From Rhizobium sp. BT04 (GTDB lineage Bacteria; Pseudomonadota; Alphaproteobacteria; Rhizobiales; Rhizobiaceae), in NCBI RefSeq assembly GCF_030053135.1, contig NZ_CP125652.1, positions 744,001-808,000 of the forward strand: a stretch of 64,000 nucleotides of DNA, given 5' to 3'. The notes under the pieces were generated by a model. It was not told the DNA's origin. It did not search any database and worked only from the letters and a program-made list of their open reading frames with translations. A program made the position numbers and the translations under genes. Below, piece after piece: positions 18,854 through 26,188 of the stretch; positions within the stretch are counted from its first letter, which is position 1, and each line of letters starts with the position of its first letter.

Positions 18854-20266
18854 TCAGATGCCGAACCACCATGTGGCGATGCCGAGAAAGGCAAAGAAGC
18901 CGGTACAGTCCGTCACCGTCGTAACGAACACCGAGGAGGCGATCGCCGGGTCGGCCCCCACCTTGTCGAGCAGCAGCGGCAGCAGGATGCCGGCAAGGGC
19001 TGCCGCCACCAGATTGATGATCATCGCCGCCGCGATCACCCCGCCGAGCTGGTAGTCGTGGAACCACGTGCCGGCGATCAAGCCCATGATCGTCGCGAAG
19101 ACGACACCGTTGAGGATGCCGACGCCCGCCTCCCTGCGGATGATGCGGCCGGCATTGTAGATGTCGATGTCGCGGGTGGCGAGCGCGCGCACCGTCACCG
19201 TCATCGTCTGCGTGCCGGCATTGCCGCCCATCGAGGCGACGATCGGCATCAGCACGGCAAGTGCGATCATCTTCTCGATCGAAGCGTCGAACAGGCCGAT
19301 GACGCTTGCCGAGAGCATCGCCGTGCCCAGATTGATCAAAAGCCAGAGGAAACGTGAACGCGCCGTCGAGAGCACATTGTCGGACAGTTCTTCGTCGCCG
19401 ACGCCGCCGAGGCGCTTGATGTCCTCGTCCGCTTCCTCGTGGATGACGTCGACGACGTCGTCAATGGTCAGCACGCCCACAAGCCGGCCGTTCTCGTCGA
19501 CGACGGCGGCCGAGAGAAGGTCGTACTGCTCGAAGAGCTGGGCCGCCTCCTCCTGGTCCATCTCGGCCGGGACCGGATGGTTGGTCTCGCGCATGATCTG
19601 CTCGATCTTCGTCTGCCGCTTGGTGCGCAGGATCTGGTCGAGATCGACGGCGCCGAGCAGCTTGAAGGTCGGATCGATGACGAATATCTGCGAGAAGGAA
19701 TAGGGCAGATCCTCCTCGTCGCGCATGTAGTCGATCGTCTGTCCCACAGTCCAGAACGGCGGCACGGCGACGAATTCCGTCTGCATGCGGCGCCCGGCCG
19801 AACTTTCGGGATAATCGAGCGCCCGGCGCAGTCGCACCCGCTCGGTGAACGGCAGCTGAGCGAGGATTTCTTCCCGATCCTCCTGGTCGAGGTCTTCGAG
19901 AATGTAGACCGCGTCGTCCGAATCGAGCTCGCCGATCGCCGCGGCGATCTGCTCGTTCGGCATCTGATCGACGATCTCGCGGCGGATCGCCTCGTCGACC
20001 TCGGTCAGCGCCGTCATATCGAAATCTTCGCCGAGCAGCCGCACCAGCGCCAAGCGCTGATCCGGCTGGATCGATTCCAGCAGGTCGCCTATTTCGGATT
20101 CATGCAGGCGGGCAACGTTCTGGCGCAGGAACAGCGTATCGCGATCGGCGATCGCGGCGCCGACAAGCGCCAGGAAATCGCTGCGGACATTGCCGTCCTC
20201 ATCGTAGATATCGGCTTCCTCGTCATCGCGCCTGCGAATGCGGTCTTCCCCGTCGGTCGTCGTCAT
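18854..20266 (-). CDS. mgtE: MgtE-type magnesium transporter
   Basis: 470-aa magnesium channel/transporter. Order: cytosolic MgtE N domain (about 30-130, with LLESIQPDQRLALVRLLGEDF), a CBS pair (about 140-265, DLDQILRTKR.., VVDENGRLVGVLTIDDVVDVI), then about five transmembrane helices with the signature PIVASMGGNAGTQT. I use ATG 20266 (MTTTDGEDRIRRR), preceded by GAGGG at proper spacing, rather than the in-frame ATG five codons upstream. No Mg-sensing riboswitch is apparent in the 230-base upstream gap. Confidence 0.96.
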   Translation of the reverse strand: MTTTDGEDRIRRRDDEEADIYDEDGNVRSDFLALVGAAIADRDTLFLRQNVARLHESEIGDLLESIQPDQRLALVRLLGEDFDMTALTEVDEAIRREIVDQMPNEQIAAAIGELDSDDAVYILEDLDQEDREEILAQLPFTERVRLRRALDYPESSAGRRMQTEFVAVPPFWTVGQTIDYMRDEEDLPYSFSQIFVIDPTFKLLGAVDLDQILRTKRQTKIEQIMRETNHPVPAEMDQEEAAQLFEQYDLLSAAVVDENGRLVGVLTIDDVVDVIHEEADEDIKRLGGVGDEELSDNVLSTARSRFLWLLINLGTAMLSASVIGLFDASIEKMIALAVLMPIVASMGGNAGTQTMTVTVRALATRDIDIYNAGRIIRREAGVGILNGVVFATIMGLIAGTWFHDYQLGGVIAAAMIINLVAAALAGILLPLLLDKVGADPAIASSVFVTTVTDCTGFFAFLGIATWWFGI

Positions 20267-20515
20267 CTGCCGCCCTCGCATCTGGTTCGAATTTCAACGA
20301 CTACAGCGCCGCACTCGCAGTGTCGGCGAAAACACATTGTCAACAAGCAGATAAGCAAATCCCGCGCGAGGCTCCCGCGATGGGATTCATGCTTCTGCTA
20401 GCCCAAAGCATCCTTGCCGTAAAGCAGCAAACCTGCCGCTTGATGACAATGCCTGCGGCCGGCGATAGTTTCGCCACCCGTCCAAGCAGAACCCGTTCAA
20501 GCAGAAAGCTGCCCC

Positions 20516-20959
20516 ATGCCCATCCGTCCGATTCTGCGCTATCCGCATCCTGCCCTGAAGACCATCTGCGCGCCGGTGACGGCCTTCGATTCGTCGCTCG
20601 CCGAGCTTGCTGACGACTTGCTGGCGACGATGCGCGCCGCCCCCGGCGTCGGCATCACCGCCGCCCATATTGGCGTCCTCAGCCGCGTGACGGTGCTGGA
20701 GCTCGACAAGACCGACGGCGTGCGCCTCTACGTCAACCCGGAGATCACCTGGTTCTCGCAGGAGACGATGAACCACGCCGAAGGCAGCGTCTCCATGCCC
20801 GGCGCCACCGACGAGGTCAAACGCCCGCGGGCAATTCGCTTCCGGTACCAGGATGCCGAGGGCATCGTGCACGAGGAAGCCGCCGAAGGTTTCCACGCCA
20901 TCTGCATCCAGCACGAGGTCGACCAGCTCGACGGCATTTTCTATGCGACCGTCTCGTGA
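20516..20959 (+). CDS. degenerate peptide deformylase paralogue
   Basis: 147-aa protein with the peptide deformylase fold. All three signature motifs are altered. Motif I is GVGITAAHIG (44-53), with His at the usual Gln. Motif II is EGSVS (89-93), with Ser91 at the metal-binding Cys. Motif III is QHEVDQLDG (132-140), which keeps H133 and catalytic E134 but has Gln137 at the second metal-binding His. Two of the three metal ligands are therefore absent. Classical deformylation looks unlikely; it may be a pseudoenzyme or have a new activity. A separate active def gene is expected elsewhere. Confidence 0.88.
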   Translation: MPIRPILRYPHPALKTICAPVTAFDSSLAELADDLLATMRAAPGVGITAAHIGVLSRVTVLELDKTDGVRLYVNPEITWFSQETMNHAEGSVSMPGATDEVKRPRAIRFRYQDAEGIVHEEAAEGFHAICIQHEVDQLDGIFYATVS

Positions 20960-21091
20960 AACGATGGGAGAAGGCCCAGAACTGACAATCAGAGCGGACT
21001 ATCACGGCTGACAATCCCTCCGCACACCGAACCATTCGCCGCGGACGGCGTTTCCAGCAAAGAACCCGCAAAGAAACGAGGAGCGACCGCC

Positions 21092-21601
21092 ATGGTAGAG
21101 ATCGGTGACAAGACGAAGTTTGCCCGGGAGAAGCCTGAGCTTTCCCGGGAGGAAGATTATCGTGACCTCGAGGAACGAAATCTCGACGACGGCTGGCCCT
21201 ATGCCGACGGCGTCGGCGCCGACCCGTCCAACCGCCCCTATGGCGAGACGGCGGCAAATTTCGACAGCGACCCCAACAAGGGCTTCCGGATCGACGGCAC
21301 GGATGAAGATGGCAACGAGAACCGCCTCAAGGATTCGCTGCGCCCCGATAGCATCGACCGGGATGAAAGCGACGACCTCGAAGCACGGGTGAACGATCAC
21401 CTCGAAAACATCCCCGAGGTCGACATCGACAGCCTCGAGGTTCACGCAGATGGCCACGTCGTCACCCTGGAAGGTTCGGTGGAGACGATCGGTATTGCCC
21501 GCAAGGTCGAACTCAGCGCGCTTTCGGTCGAGGGCGTGCGCCATGTCCGCAACAAACTGCAGCTGACCGGAGTCGACGCGCATATCCCGAACGAGGACTG
21601 A
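21092..21601 (+). CDS. BON-domain protein
   Basis: 169 aa. The N-terminal ~90 residues are highly charged and look disordered (KTKFAREKPELSREEDYRDLEERNLDDGWPY). The C-terminal ~65 residues form one BON domain (VNDHLENIPEVDIDSLEVHADGHVVTLEGSVETIGIARKVELSALSVEGVRHVRNKLQL). BON domains bind phospholipid or envelope components. No signal peptide is visible, so the location is probably cytoplasmic or peripheral membrane. GAGGAGCGACC precedes the ATG. Confidence 0.9.
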   Translation: MVEIGDKTKFAREKPELSREEDYRDLEERNLDDGWPYADGVGADPSNRPYGETAANFDSDPNKGFRIDGTDEDGNENRLKDSLRPDSIDRDESDDLEARVNDHLENIPEVDIDSLEVHADGHVVTLEGSVETIGIARKVELSALSVEGVRHVRNKLQLTGVDAHIPNED

Positions 21602-21930
21602 TTCACCCACAAGATACGGATATTCCGCGGGAGGCACCCAATGCCTCTCGCCCACCTCCGTCAATTCCGTCCGCCAACATTACCAAAAGTTAACAATTTC
21701 AGATTGCATCACAAGATGCTTTTACAGACGCCATATTTTGTCATTTTGCTTAGGCGGCTTCTGTAACGTGAACGTCAATTTCGTTGACAACACTGTGATT
21801 TCATTTGGACAAAAGGTCGCGGCCACGCCGCCGTTTGTTCACAAAATTGCCTGAATTGGGGCGCGAACTTGGATGTGCCGAGGGTTAGTTTATGTTGTGA
21901 AATTCAACAACAGATTGAGGAGATAGACCC
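21602..21930. other. AT-rich intergenic region with hairpin
   Basis: 329 bases with no gene. GGAGGCA..TGCCTCT (21631-21648) can terminate the BON transcript, though without a good T-tract. From about 21675 to 21790 the base composition becomes AT-rich (for example CATATTTTGTCATTTTGC). This is the likely promoter region of the secreted repeat protein. TTGAGGAGATAGACCC supplies its ribosome-binding site. Confidence 0.45.
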
Positions 21931-22296
21931 ATGCGCATCAAATTTGCCCTTGCCGCGTCGCTGTTCGCCGTCAGCCTTGCAGGCGCTGCCTTCGCCCAGC
22001 CGACCTATTCCGACGACTATACCAACGACAGCGACGGTTTCTCCCCGAGCCCGGTGTCGAAGCCGGCCCCGGTCCACTACAGCAACCGCAAGGCCCCGGC
22101 CTATTCCAGCGACTACACCAATGACAGCGACGGCTTCGCCCCGAGCGCCATGGCAGCTCCTGCCGTCGACAAGACCGCCACGGCGAGTATCGCCCCCCTG
22201 CCTCCGTGCCACAGCATGATTGGCCCGAAGGGCTCCCACACCAAGGGTGCCGACAGCGGCGCCTCCCGCACCGAAGCATGCCGGGCAACGCATTGA
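21931..22296 (+). CDS. small secreted repeat protein of unknown function
   Basis: 121 aa with a clear signal peptide (residues 1-22, ending AGAAFAQ). The mature part carries two copies of a ~19-residue unit: YSDDYTNDSDGFSPSPV and YSSDYTNDSDGFAPSAM, rich in Asp, Ser and Tyr. The C-terminus has two cysteines that could pair (LPPCHSM..TEACRATH). I do not recognise a family. The acidic repeats could bind cations or wall material, which is speculation. It has a strong SD (GAGGAGA) and its own terminator. Confidence 0.78.
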   Translation: MRIKFALAASLFAVSLAGAAFAQPTYSDDYTNDSDGFSPSPVSKPAPVHYSNRKAPAYSSDYTNDSDGFAPSAMAAPAVDKTATASIAPLPPCHSMIGPKGSHTKGADSGASRTEACRATH

Positions 22297-22306
22297 TCCG
22301 ACATAA

Positions 22307-22338
22307 GAGAAGGGCCGGAAATCGGCCCTTCTCTTTTT
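22307..22338 (+). terminator. intrinsic terminator of the secreted repeat gene
   Basis: 11-bp stem GAGAAGGGCCG / CGGCCCTTCTC followed by TTTTTC. It lies between convergent genes and its symmetry could also serve the leftward gene at 22358. Confidence 0.9.
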
Positions 22339-22357
22339 CAATTACTTGTTCGCCGCT

Positions 22358-23002
22358 TCAGAAGAGAAATGGAACGAGGCGGTAACGGGTTCTGCCCATG
22401 AAAGCCTGGTAAGCAGGATCTTGGCTGAGCAGACGCTCCTCCGCCAGGAGGCGGAAACATTGTGCGGTCAGCGCCGTCGCATAGATGGCAAAATTCCAAA
22501 GGCTCGGATGCGCCAGGAAGAAGCCGATATGTGTCATCAGATAACCCGCATACATCGGATGGCGGACAAATTTGTAGGGCCCGCCGATCTTGATCCCGCG
22601 ATTGGCCGGCACAAGGCCGAAGCTTCGCCGCAATGACAGCTTTGCCGATATCTGCAACACAAAACCGAGCGCCATCACTGTCCCGCAGAGTGCGAGCGGT
22701 GCAAGCGGTTGTGTCGCGGAGGGGACGACAAGCAGCGGGAAGAGCGTGCCGATGGCGGTGACCATCCAGTCAAACACACGAAGCGACGCATTTTTCGTCG
22801 GCCGGCGCGTCAGGATGAGGAAGGCGGCGGCTCCTTCCGAAACGATCAGCAGGAAGTCGATGATCGCTCGATTGTCCTGCATCTGCGGCAGAATACGCAA
22901 GACGATCGCGACAAAGAAATAACCGATGACGACTTTTTCGATGATATCGAGAACGAAATACACATCGAAGAACGACCAGCTTGCCGTTGTCTTTTTTTTC
23001 AT
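22358..23002 (-). CDS. isoprenylcysteine carboxyl methyltransferase-like membrane protein
   Basis: 214-aa membrane protein with about four to five transmembrane segments. The C-terminal signature GGPYKFVRHPMYAGYLMTHIGFFLAHPS followed by LLAEERLLSQDPAYQAFM is that of the ICMT/PEMT family of SAM-dependent membrane methyltransferases. Bacteria do not prenylate proteins this way, so the substrate is unknown. I chose ATG 23002 (MKKKTTASWSF) with GGAAGA upstream. An in-frame TTG at 23053 is an alternative. Confidence 0.85.
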   Translation of the reverse strand: MKKKTTASWSFFDVYFVLDIIEKVVIGYFFVAIVLRILPQMQDNRAIIDFLLIVSEGAAAFLILTRRPTKNASLRVFDWMVTAIGTLFPLLVVPSATQPLAPLALCGTVMALGFVLQISAKLSLRRSFGLVPANRGIKIGGPYKFVRHPMYAGYLMTHIGFFLAHPSLWNFAIYATALTAQCFRLLAEERLLSQDPAYQAFMGRTRYRLVPFLF

Positions 23003-23134
23003 TGTTCGCAAGTCTTCCGCATCATAAGATTGTGATAACCTATATCTGCGCAATCGCTAATTATCGGTTAAGGCGTGTGCTGACGGGGCGGCGGTTCTTG
23101 CTGGCCGATCCTCACGGCAGAATGCGGCAGCAGT

Positions 23135-23197
23135 GACAGGCCAACGGGTTTCTGCAAGCGATATCAACGCCGTGCGCCTGCCCATTCCGCCGCGACG
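23135..23197 (-). pseudogene. degenerate tRNA-Leu-like remnant
   Basis: On the minus strand, GGCGGAATGGGCAGGCGCAC followed by GGCGTTGATATCGCT and AAACCCGTTGG aligns with the D-arm, anticodon arm and variable arm of the intact tRNA-Leu at 24178 (about 30 of 38 positions over the first part, judged by eye). The acceptor stem and T-arm cannot be completed, so it is not a functional tRNA. It lies just left of lipB in inverted orientation to the intact tRNA. Confidence 0.45.
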
Positions 23198-23273
23198 CAT
23201 TGGCTCCTGCAAGGCCGAAGCCGGCCATTTCTTCAGATGCAGATTGCCGGAGACAGGTCGCCGTCCTGAACAA

Positions 23274-23993
23274 TCAGGTTTCGCCGGTCGTTTCGCCGAA
23301 AACCGCCTCGAAGGCGGTGCGCAGCCGGATATCGACATCAGCCATCATCACAGGCAAGCCGAGATCGACGAGGCTGGTCACGCCATAGGCCGATATCCCG
23401 CAGGGCACGATGCCGCTGAAATGGTCGAGATCCGGATCGACGTTGAGCGACAGTCCGTGGAAGGTAACCCATTTCCGCAATCTTATGCCGAGGGCGGCGA
23501 TCTTGTCCTCGGCCATCGTCCCATCGGCAAGCAACGGCTTTTCCGGACGGCGCACCCAGACGCCGACGCGGTCTTCACGCCGCTCGCCGCGCACATTCAT
23601 CATGTCGAGCGTGCGGATGACGACATCTTCAAGGGCAGCGACGAAGGCGCGCACGTCCTGGCGTCTGCGCTTCAGGTCGAGCATCACATAGGCGACGCGC
23701 TGGCCGGGTCCATGATAGGTATATTCACCGCCGCGCCCCGTCGCAAAGACCGGAAAACGGTCTGGCTGGACGAGGTCGCCGGCATTGGCGCTGGTGCCGG
23801 CAGTATAGAGCGGCGGATGTTCGACGAGCCAGACGAGCTCGTCTCCGCCATCCGATATCATCGCCACCTCGCGCTCCATCGTCTCCACGGCCTCCTCATA
23901 GGCAACGAGGCCATCGGCGATGCGCCAGCGTACCGGCCGAGTGCCGGGTTGGGGAAGCATGGAGAATTCGAGATCGGTGCGAAGCATGGCCAT
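23274..23993 (-). CDS. lipB: octanoyl-[acyl-carrier protein] transferase
   Basis: 239-aa enzyme that transfers octanoate from ACP to the lipoyl domains of GcvH and 2-oxoacid dehydrogenases. Signatures: [24 protein letters not shown], the [11 protein letters not shown] segment, and the catalytic Cys in [15 protein letters not shown]. Two in-frame ATGs at the start (MAMLRTDL) differ by two codons. GcvH, encoded at 40070, is one of its substrates. Confidence 0.96.
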   Translation of the reverse strand: MAMLRTDLEFSMLPQPGTRPVRWRIADGLVAYEEAVETMEREVAMISDGGDELVWLVEHPPLYTAGTSANAGDLVQPDRFPVFATGRGGEYTYHGPGQRVAYVMLDLKRRRQDVRAFVAALEDVVIRTLDMMNVRGERREDRVGVWVRRPEKPLLADGTMAEDKIAALGIRLRKWVTFHGLSLNVDPDLDHFSGIVPCGISAYGVTSLVDLGLPVMMADVDIRLRTAFEAVFGETTGET

Positions 23994-24177
23994 TCCTTGC
24001 CGCTCTCCCCGAAATGCCTGCGAAATTGGAGGGCGGCAGGACAGCTATATGGACCCGTTCCGGGAGCAATTCAAATGCGATGACCGGTTTTTAAAAAAAC
24101 TGTCATACCGCCCTTGTGCACCCCAAATGCTTTTGCTACATGCTGCCCCGCCGACGCAAATCGGCACCTACCACGAT

Positions 24178-24262
24178 GCGGTCGTGGCGGAATTGGTAGA
24201 CGCGCAGCGTTGAGGTCGCTGTGGGGCAACCCGTGGAAGTTCGAGTCTTCTCGACCGCACCA
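24178..24262 (+). tRNA. tRNA-Leu(GAG)
   Basis: 85-nt class II tRNA. Acceptor stem GCGGTCG / CGACCGC with discriminator A and encoded CCA (24260-24262). D-arm GGCGGAATTGGTAGACGC, anticodon stem CAGCG / CGCTG with loop TTGAGGT (anticodon GAG), long variable arm GGGGCAACCC, and T-arm with GTTCGAGTC. Reads CUC/CUU leucine codons. Confidence 0.97.
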
Positions 24263-24390
24263 TTTCCCTTCAGGGAAACGCTTTCTAAGCGACGATTTCG
24301 ATTTCACCCTCGAAGTTATTTGCGGTTGCTCGGCTTGATCGCCAAGCCATCTCATGGTTGATGGCGTCATCCCCGCAAGAATCGGCAGCC

Positions 24391-25311
24391 ATGTCAGAGC
24401 CCCATCAAAATTCCCTGCAGGGCATGGCCATCATGTCGGGCGCCATGCTCATCCTGCCGACCATGGATGCGATCGCCAAATACATGGCGACCTTCGAGGC
24501 GATGTCGCCGGGTCAGGTGACCTTCTACCGATTCTTCTTCCAGATTGCCTGCACCCTGCCGATTCTTTTCGCCCTTTTCGGGCTGAAGGCGCTCTCGGCC
24601 AAACGGCCATGGATGAATCTGCTGCGCGGTGTGCTGCATGGTGCTGCAAGCCTGCTCTTCTTCGTCGCCGTCAAATACATGCCGCTCGCCGATGTCTTCG
24701 CCATCTATTTCGTCGAGCCCTTCATGCTGACCGCCCTGTCGGCGCTGTTTCTCGGTGACAAGGTCGGCTGGCGGCGCTGGACGGCGATCGTCGTCGGTTT
24801 CGGCGGCGCGATGATCGTCATTCAACCGAGCTATGAAATCTTCGGCCTGAAGGCGCTGCTGCCGGTCGCCTGCGCCTTCCTGTTCTCACTCTATCTCTTC
24901 CTCAACCGCGCCATCGGCGAGGCCGATTCGCCGCTGACCATGCAGACGATGGCCGGCATCGGCGGAACGGTCTTCATGGCGGCCGCCCTTCTCGTCGGCA
25001 GCAGTTCCGGCAATGCCGATTTTGCCGTCTCCCTACCCTCCTCCGGCCTCGGCCTTGTCCTGCTTCTCGCCCTCGGCTCGATCTCGGGATATGCACATAT
25101 GCTCGTGGTCCGGGCTTTCCGGCTTGCGCCGCTGTCGCTGCTTGCGCCGTTCCAGTACTTCGAGATCATCTCGGCGACCGTTCTCGGCTATGCGCTTTTC
25201 AACGATTTCCCGAGCTTTTCCAAATGGATCGGCATCTTCATCATCGTTGCTTCAGGGCTCTTCATCATCTGGCGGGAGCGGCTGCAGGCGCAATCGTTAA
25301 AATCTTCCTGA
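24391..25311 (+). CDS. EamA-type drug/metabolite transporter
   Basis: 306-aa inner-membrane protein with ten predicted helices in two EamA repeats. Typical segments are FEAMSPGQVTFYRFFFQIACTLPIL and KYMPLADVFAIYFVEPFMLTALSALFLGDKVGWRRW in the first half, and the second half ends with a short basic tail. Substrate unpredictable. Starts at 24361 and 24391 are both possible (neither has a strong SD). I use MSEPHQNSLQGMAIM. It lies 128 bases beyond the tRNA. Confidence 0.88.
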   Translation: MSEPHQNSLQGMAIMSGAMLILPTMDAIAKYMATFEAMSPGQVTFYRFFFQIACTLPILFALFGLKALSAKRPWMNLLRGVLHGAASLLFFVAVKYMPLADVFAIYFVEPFMLTALSALFLGDKVGWRRWTAIVVGFGGAMIVIQPSYEIFGLKALLPVACAFLFSLYLFLNRAIGEADSPLTMQTMAGIGGTVFMAAALLVGSSSGNADFAVSLPSSGLGLVLLLALGSISGYAHMLVVRAFRLAPLSLLAPFQYFEIISATVLGYALFNDFPSFSKWIGIFIIVASGLFIIWRERLQAQSLKSS

Positions 25312-25375
25312 CCCCGGGAATATCGGATTAACTCCTCTTCTTGAGGGATCGTCAATTCGCAGGCGATAAAACTGT

Positions 25376-25401
25376 CTCCGGCTTCATGATGAAGCCTGGA
25401 G
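25376..25401 (+). promoter_or_regulatory. hairpin that would hide the ribosome-binding site
   Basis: CTCCGGCTTCAT - G - ATGAAGCC(T)GGAG: about 12 bp with one bulged T. The 3' arm contains the GGAG that serves ATG 25409, so the folded form would block translation initiation. Confidence 0.6.
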
Positions 25402-25408
25402 CTAAAAC

Positions 25409-26113
25409 ATGAGCGAATTTCGTCTCGCTTTTCCGGCCTGTGTGGTGGCCGGCAAGCATCGGCTGACGGCCGAAGATATATTGCTATTGCGTAAACATGC
25501 TTTTCCGGAAGGCATCCGGACGTCCGACGATGTCGTGGCGATGTTGGCGCTGAATAATTCCTGCCCTGAAAAATGTGCCGCCTGGAACGCTTTCTTCGTA
25601 GAGCAGCTCGCCGGTTTCATCGTTCATTACACCTATCCGCAGGGCTCCCTTGATGAAATCAACGTCGCCTGGATCATGCGCATGTTCACGACCGACGGTG
25701 TCGTCAACTCGGCGCTGGAACTCGAGCTCATTCTCCACGTCATGGAGATTTCGGCCGACGTCCCGGGTGAATTGAGAGCGCTCGCCCTCGATCAGCTCCG
25801 TCTGGCGATCACCGACAATATCGGTGGCTACAAGCTGTCGCGTGCCGTCGATCGCCGGGGCATTACCCGCCAGGACGTCGATTTCGCGATGCGAATCTTC
25901 AGAAGCGTCGCCGAAAGCGGCATCATTCCCGTTTCCTCGGCCGAATACGGCGTGCTCCAGCAGATCGAGCAGGCAACCCTGCCCGGCGCCAATCATCCCC
26001 ACTGGGCGGGGATCATGGCCGCCGTCGAGCTGCGTGACTATGCCGAGCCGCGGCGCAGCCGCTGGCTGCGAATCGTCGACGAGGAACCTGTCTGCGAAGC
26101 CGCTGTCGCCTGA
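25409..26113 (+). CDS. conserved rhizobial protein of unknown function
   Basis: 234-aa soluble protein with no signal peptide or membrane segment. The first ~80 residues (LTAEDILLLRKHAFPEGIRTSDDVVAMLALNNSCPEKCAAWNAFFVEQLAGFIVHYTYPQG) look helical and contain two Cys. I do not recognise a catalytic motif. The stem-loop directly before its start suggests translational control. It ends 75 bases before pccA and reads the same way, so it may share a transcript with it. Confidence 0.8.
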   Translation: MSEFRLAFPACVVAGKHRLTAEDILLLRKHAFPEGIRTSDDVVAMLALNNSCPEKCAAWNAFFVEQLAGFIVHYTYPQGSLDEINVAWIMRMFTTDGVVNSALELELILHVMEISADVPGELRALALDQLRLAITDNIGGYKLSRAVDRRGITRQDVDFAMRIFRSVAESGIIPVSSAEYGVLQQIEQATLPGANHPHWAGIMAAVELRDYAEPRRSRWLRIVDEEPVCEAAVA

Positions 26114-26188
26114 TGCTCCTCAAGCCTGATTGTGCGTTCCGGTGTTTTGTGCGTAAAACTCCGGAACGCATTTCTGGGTGGAGTCTCG

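Noticed and set aside
20267..20515. Possible magnesium-sensing leader before mgtE
   Set aside because: The M-box class is not known in this group and I see none of its conserved blocks.
23057..23338. 93-codon minus-strand frame between the ICMT-like gene and lipB
   Set aside because: It overlaps lipB, and its middle translates the tRNA-like remnant; unlikely to be a protein gene.
24056..24100. Possible further copy of the palindromic repeat before the tRNA
   Set aside because: Only GGGAGCAATTC and CCGGTTTTT resemble the core; too little to call.
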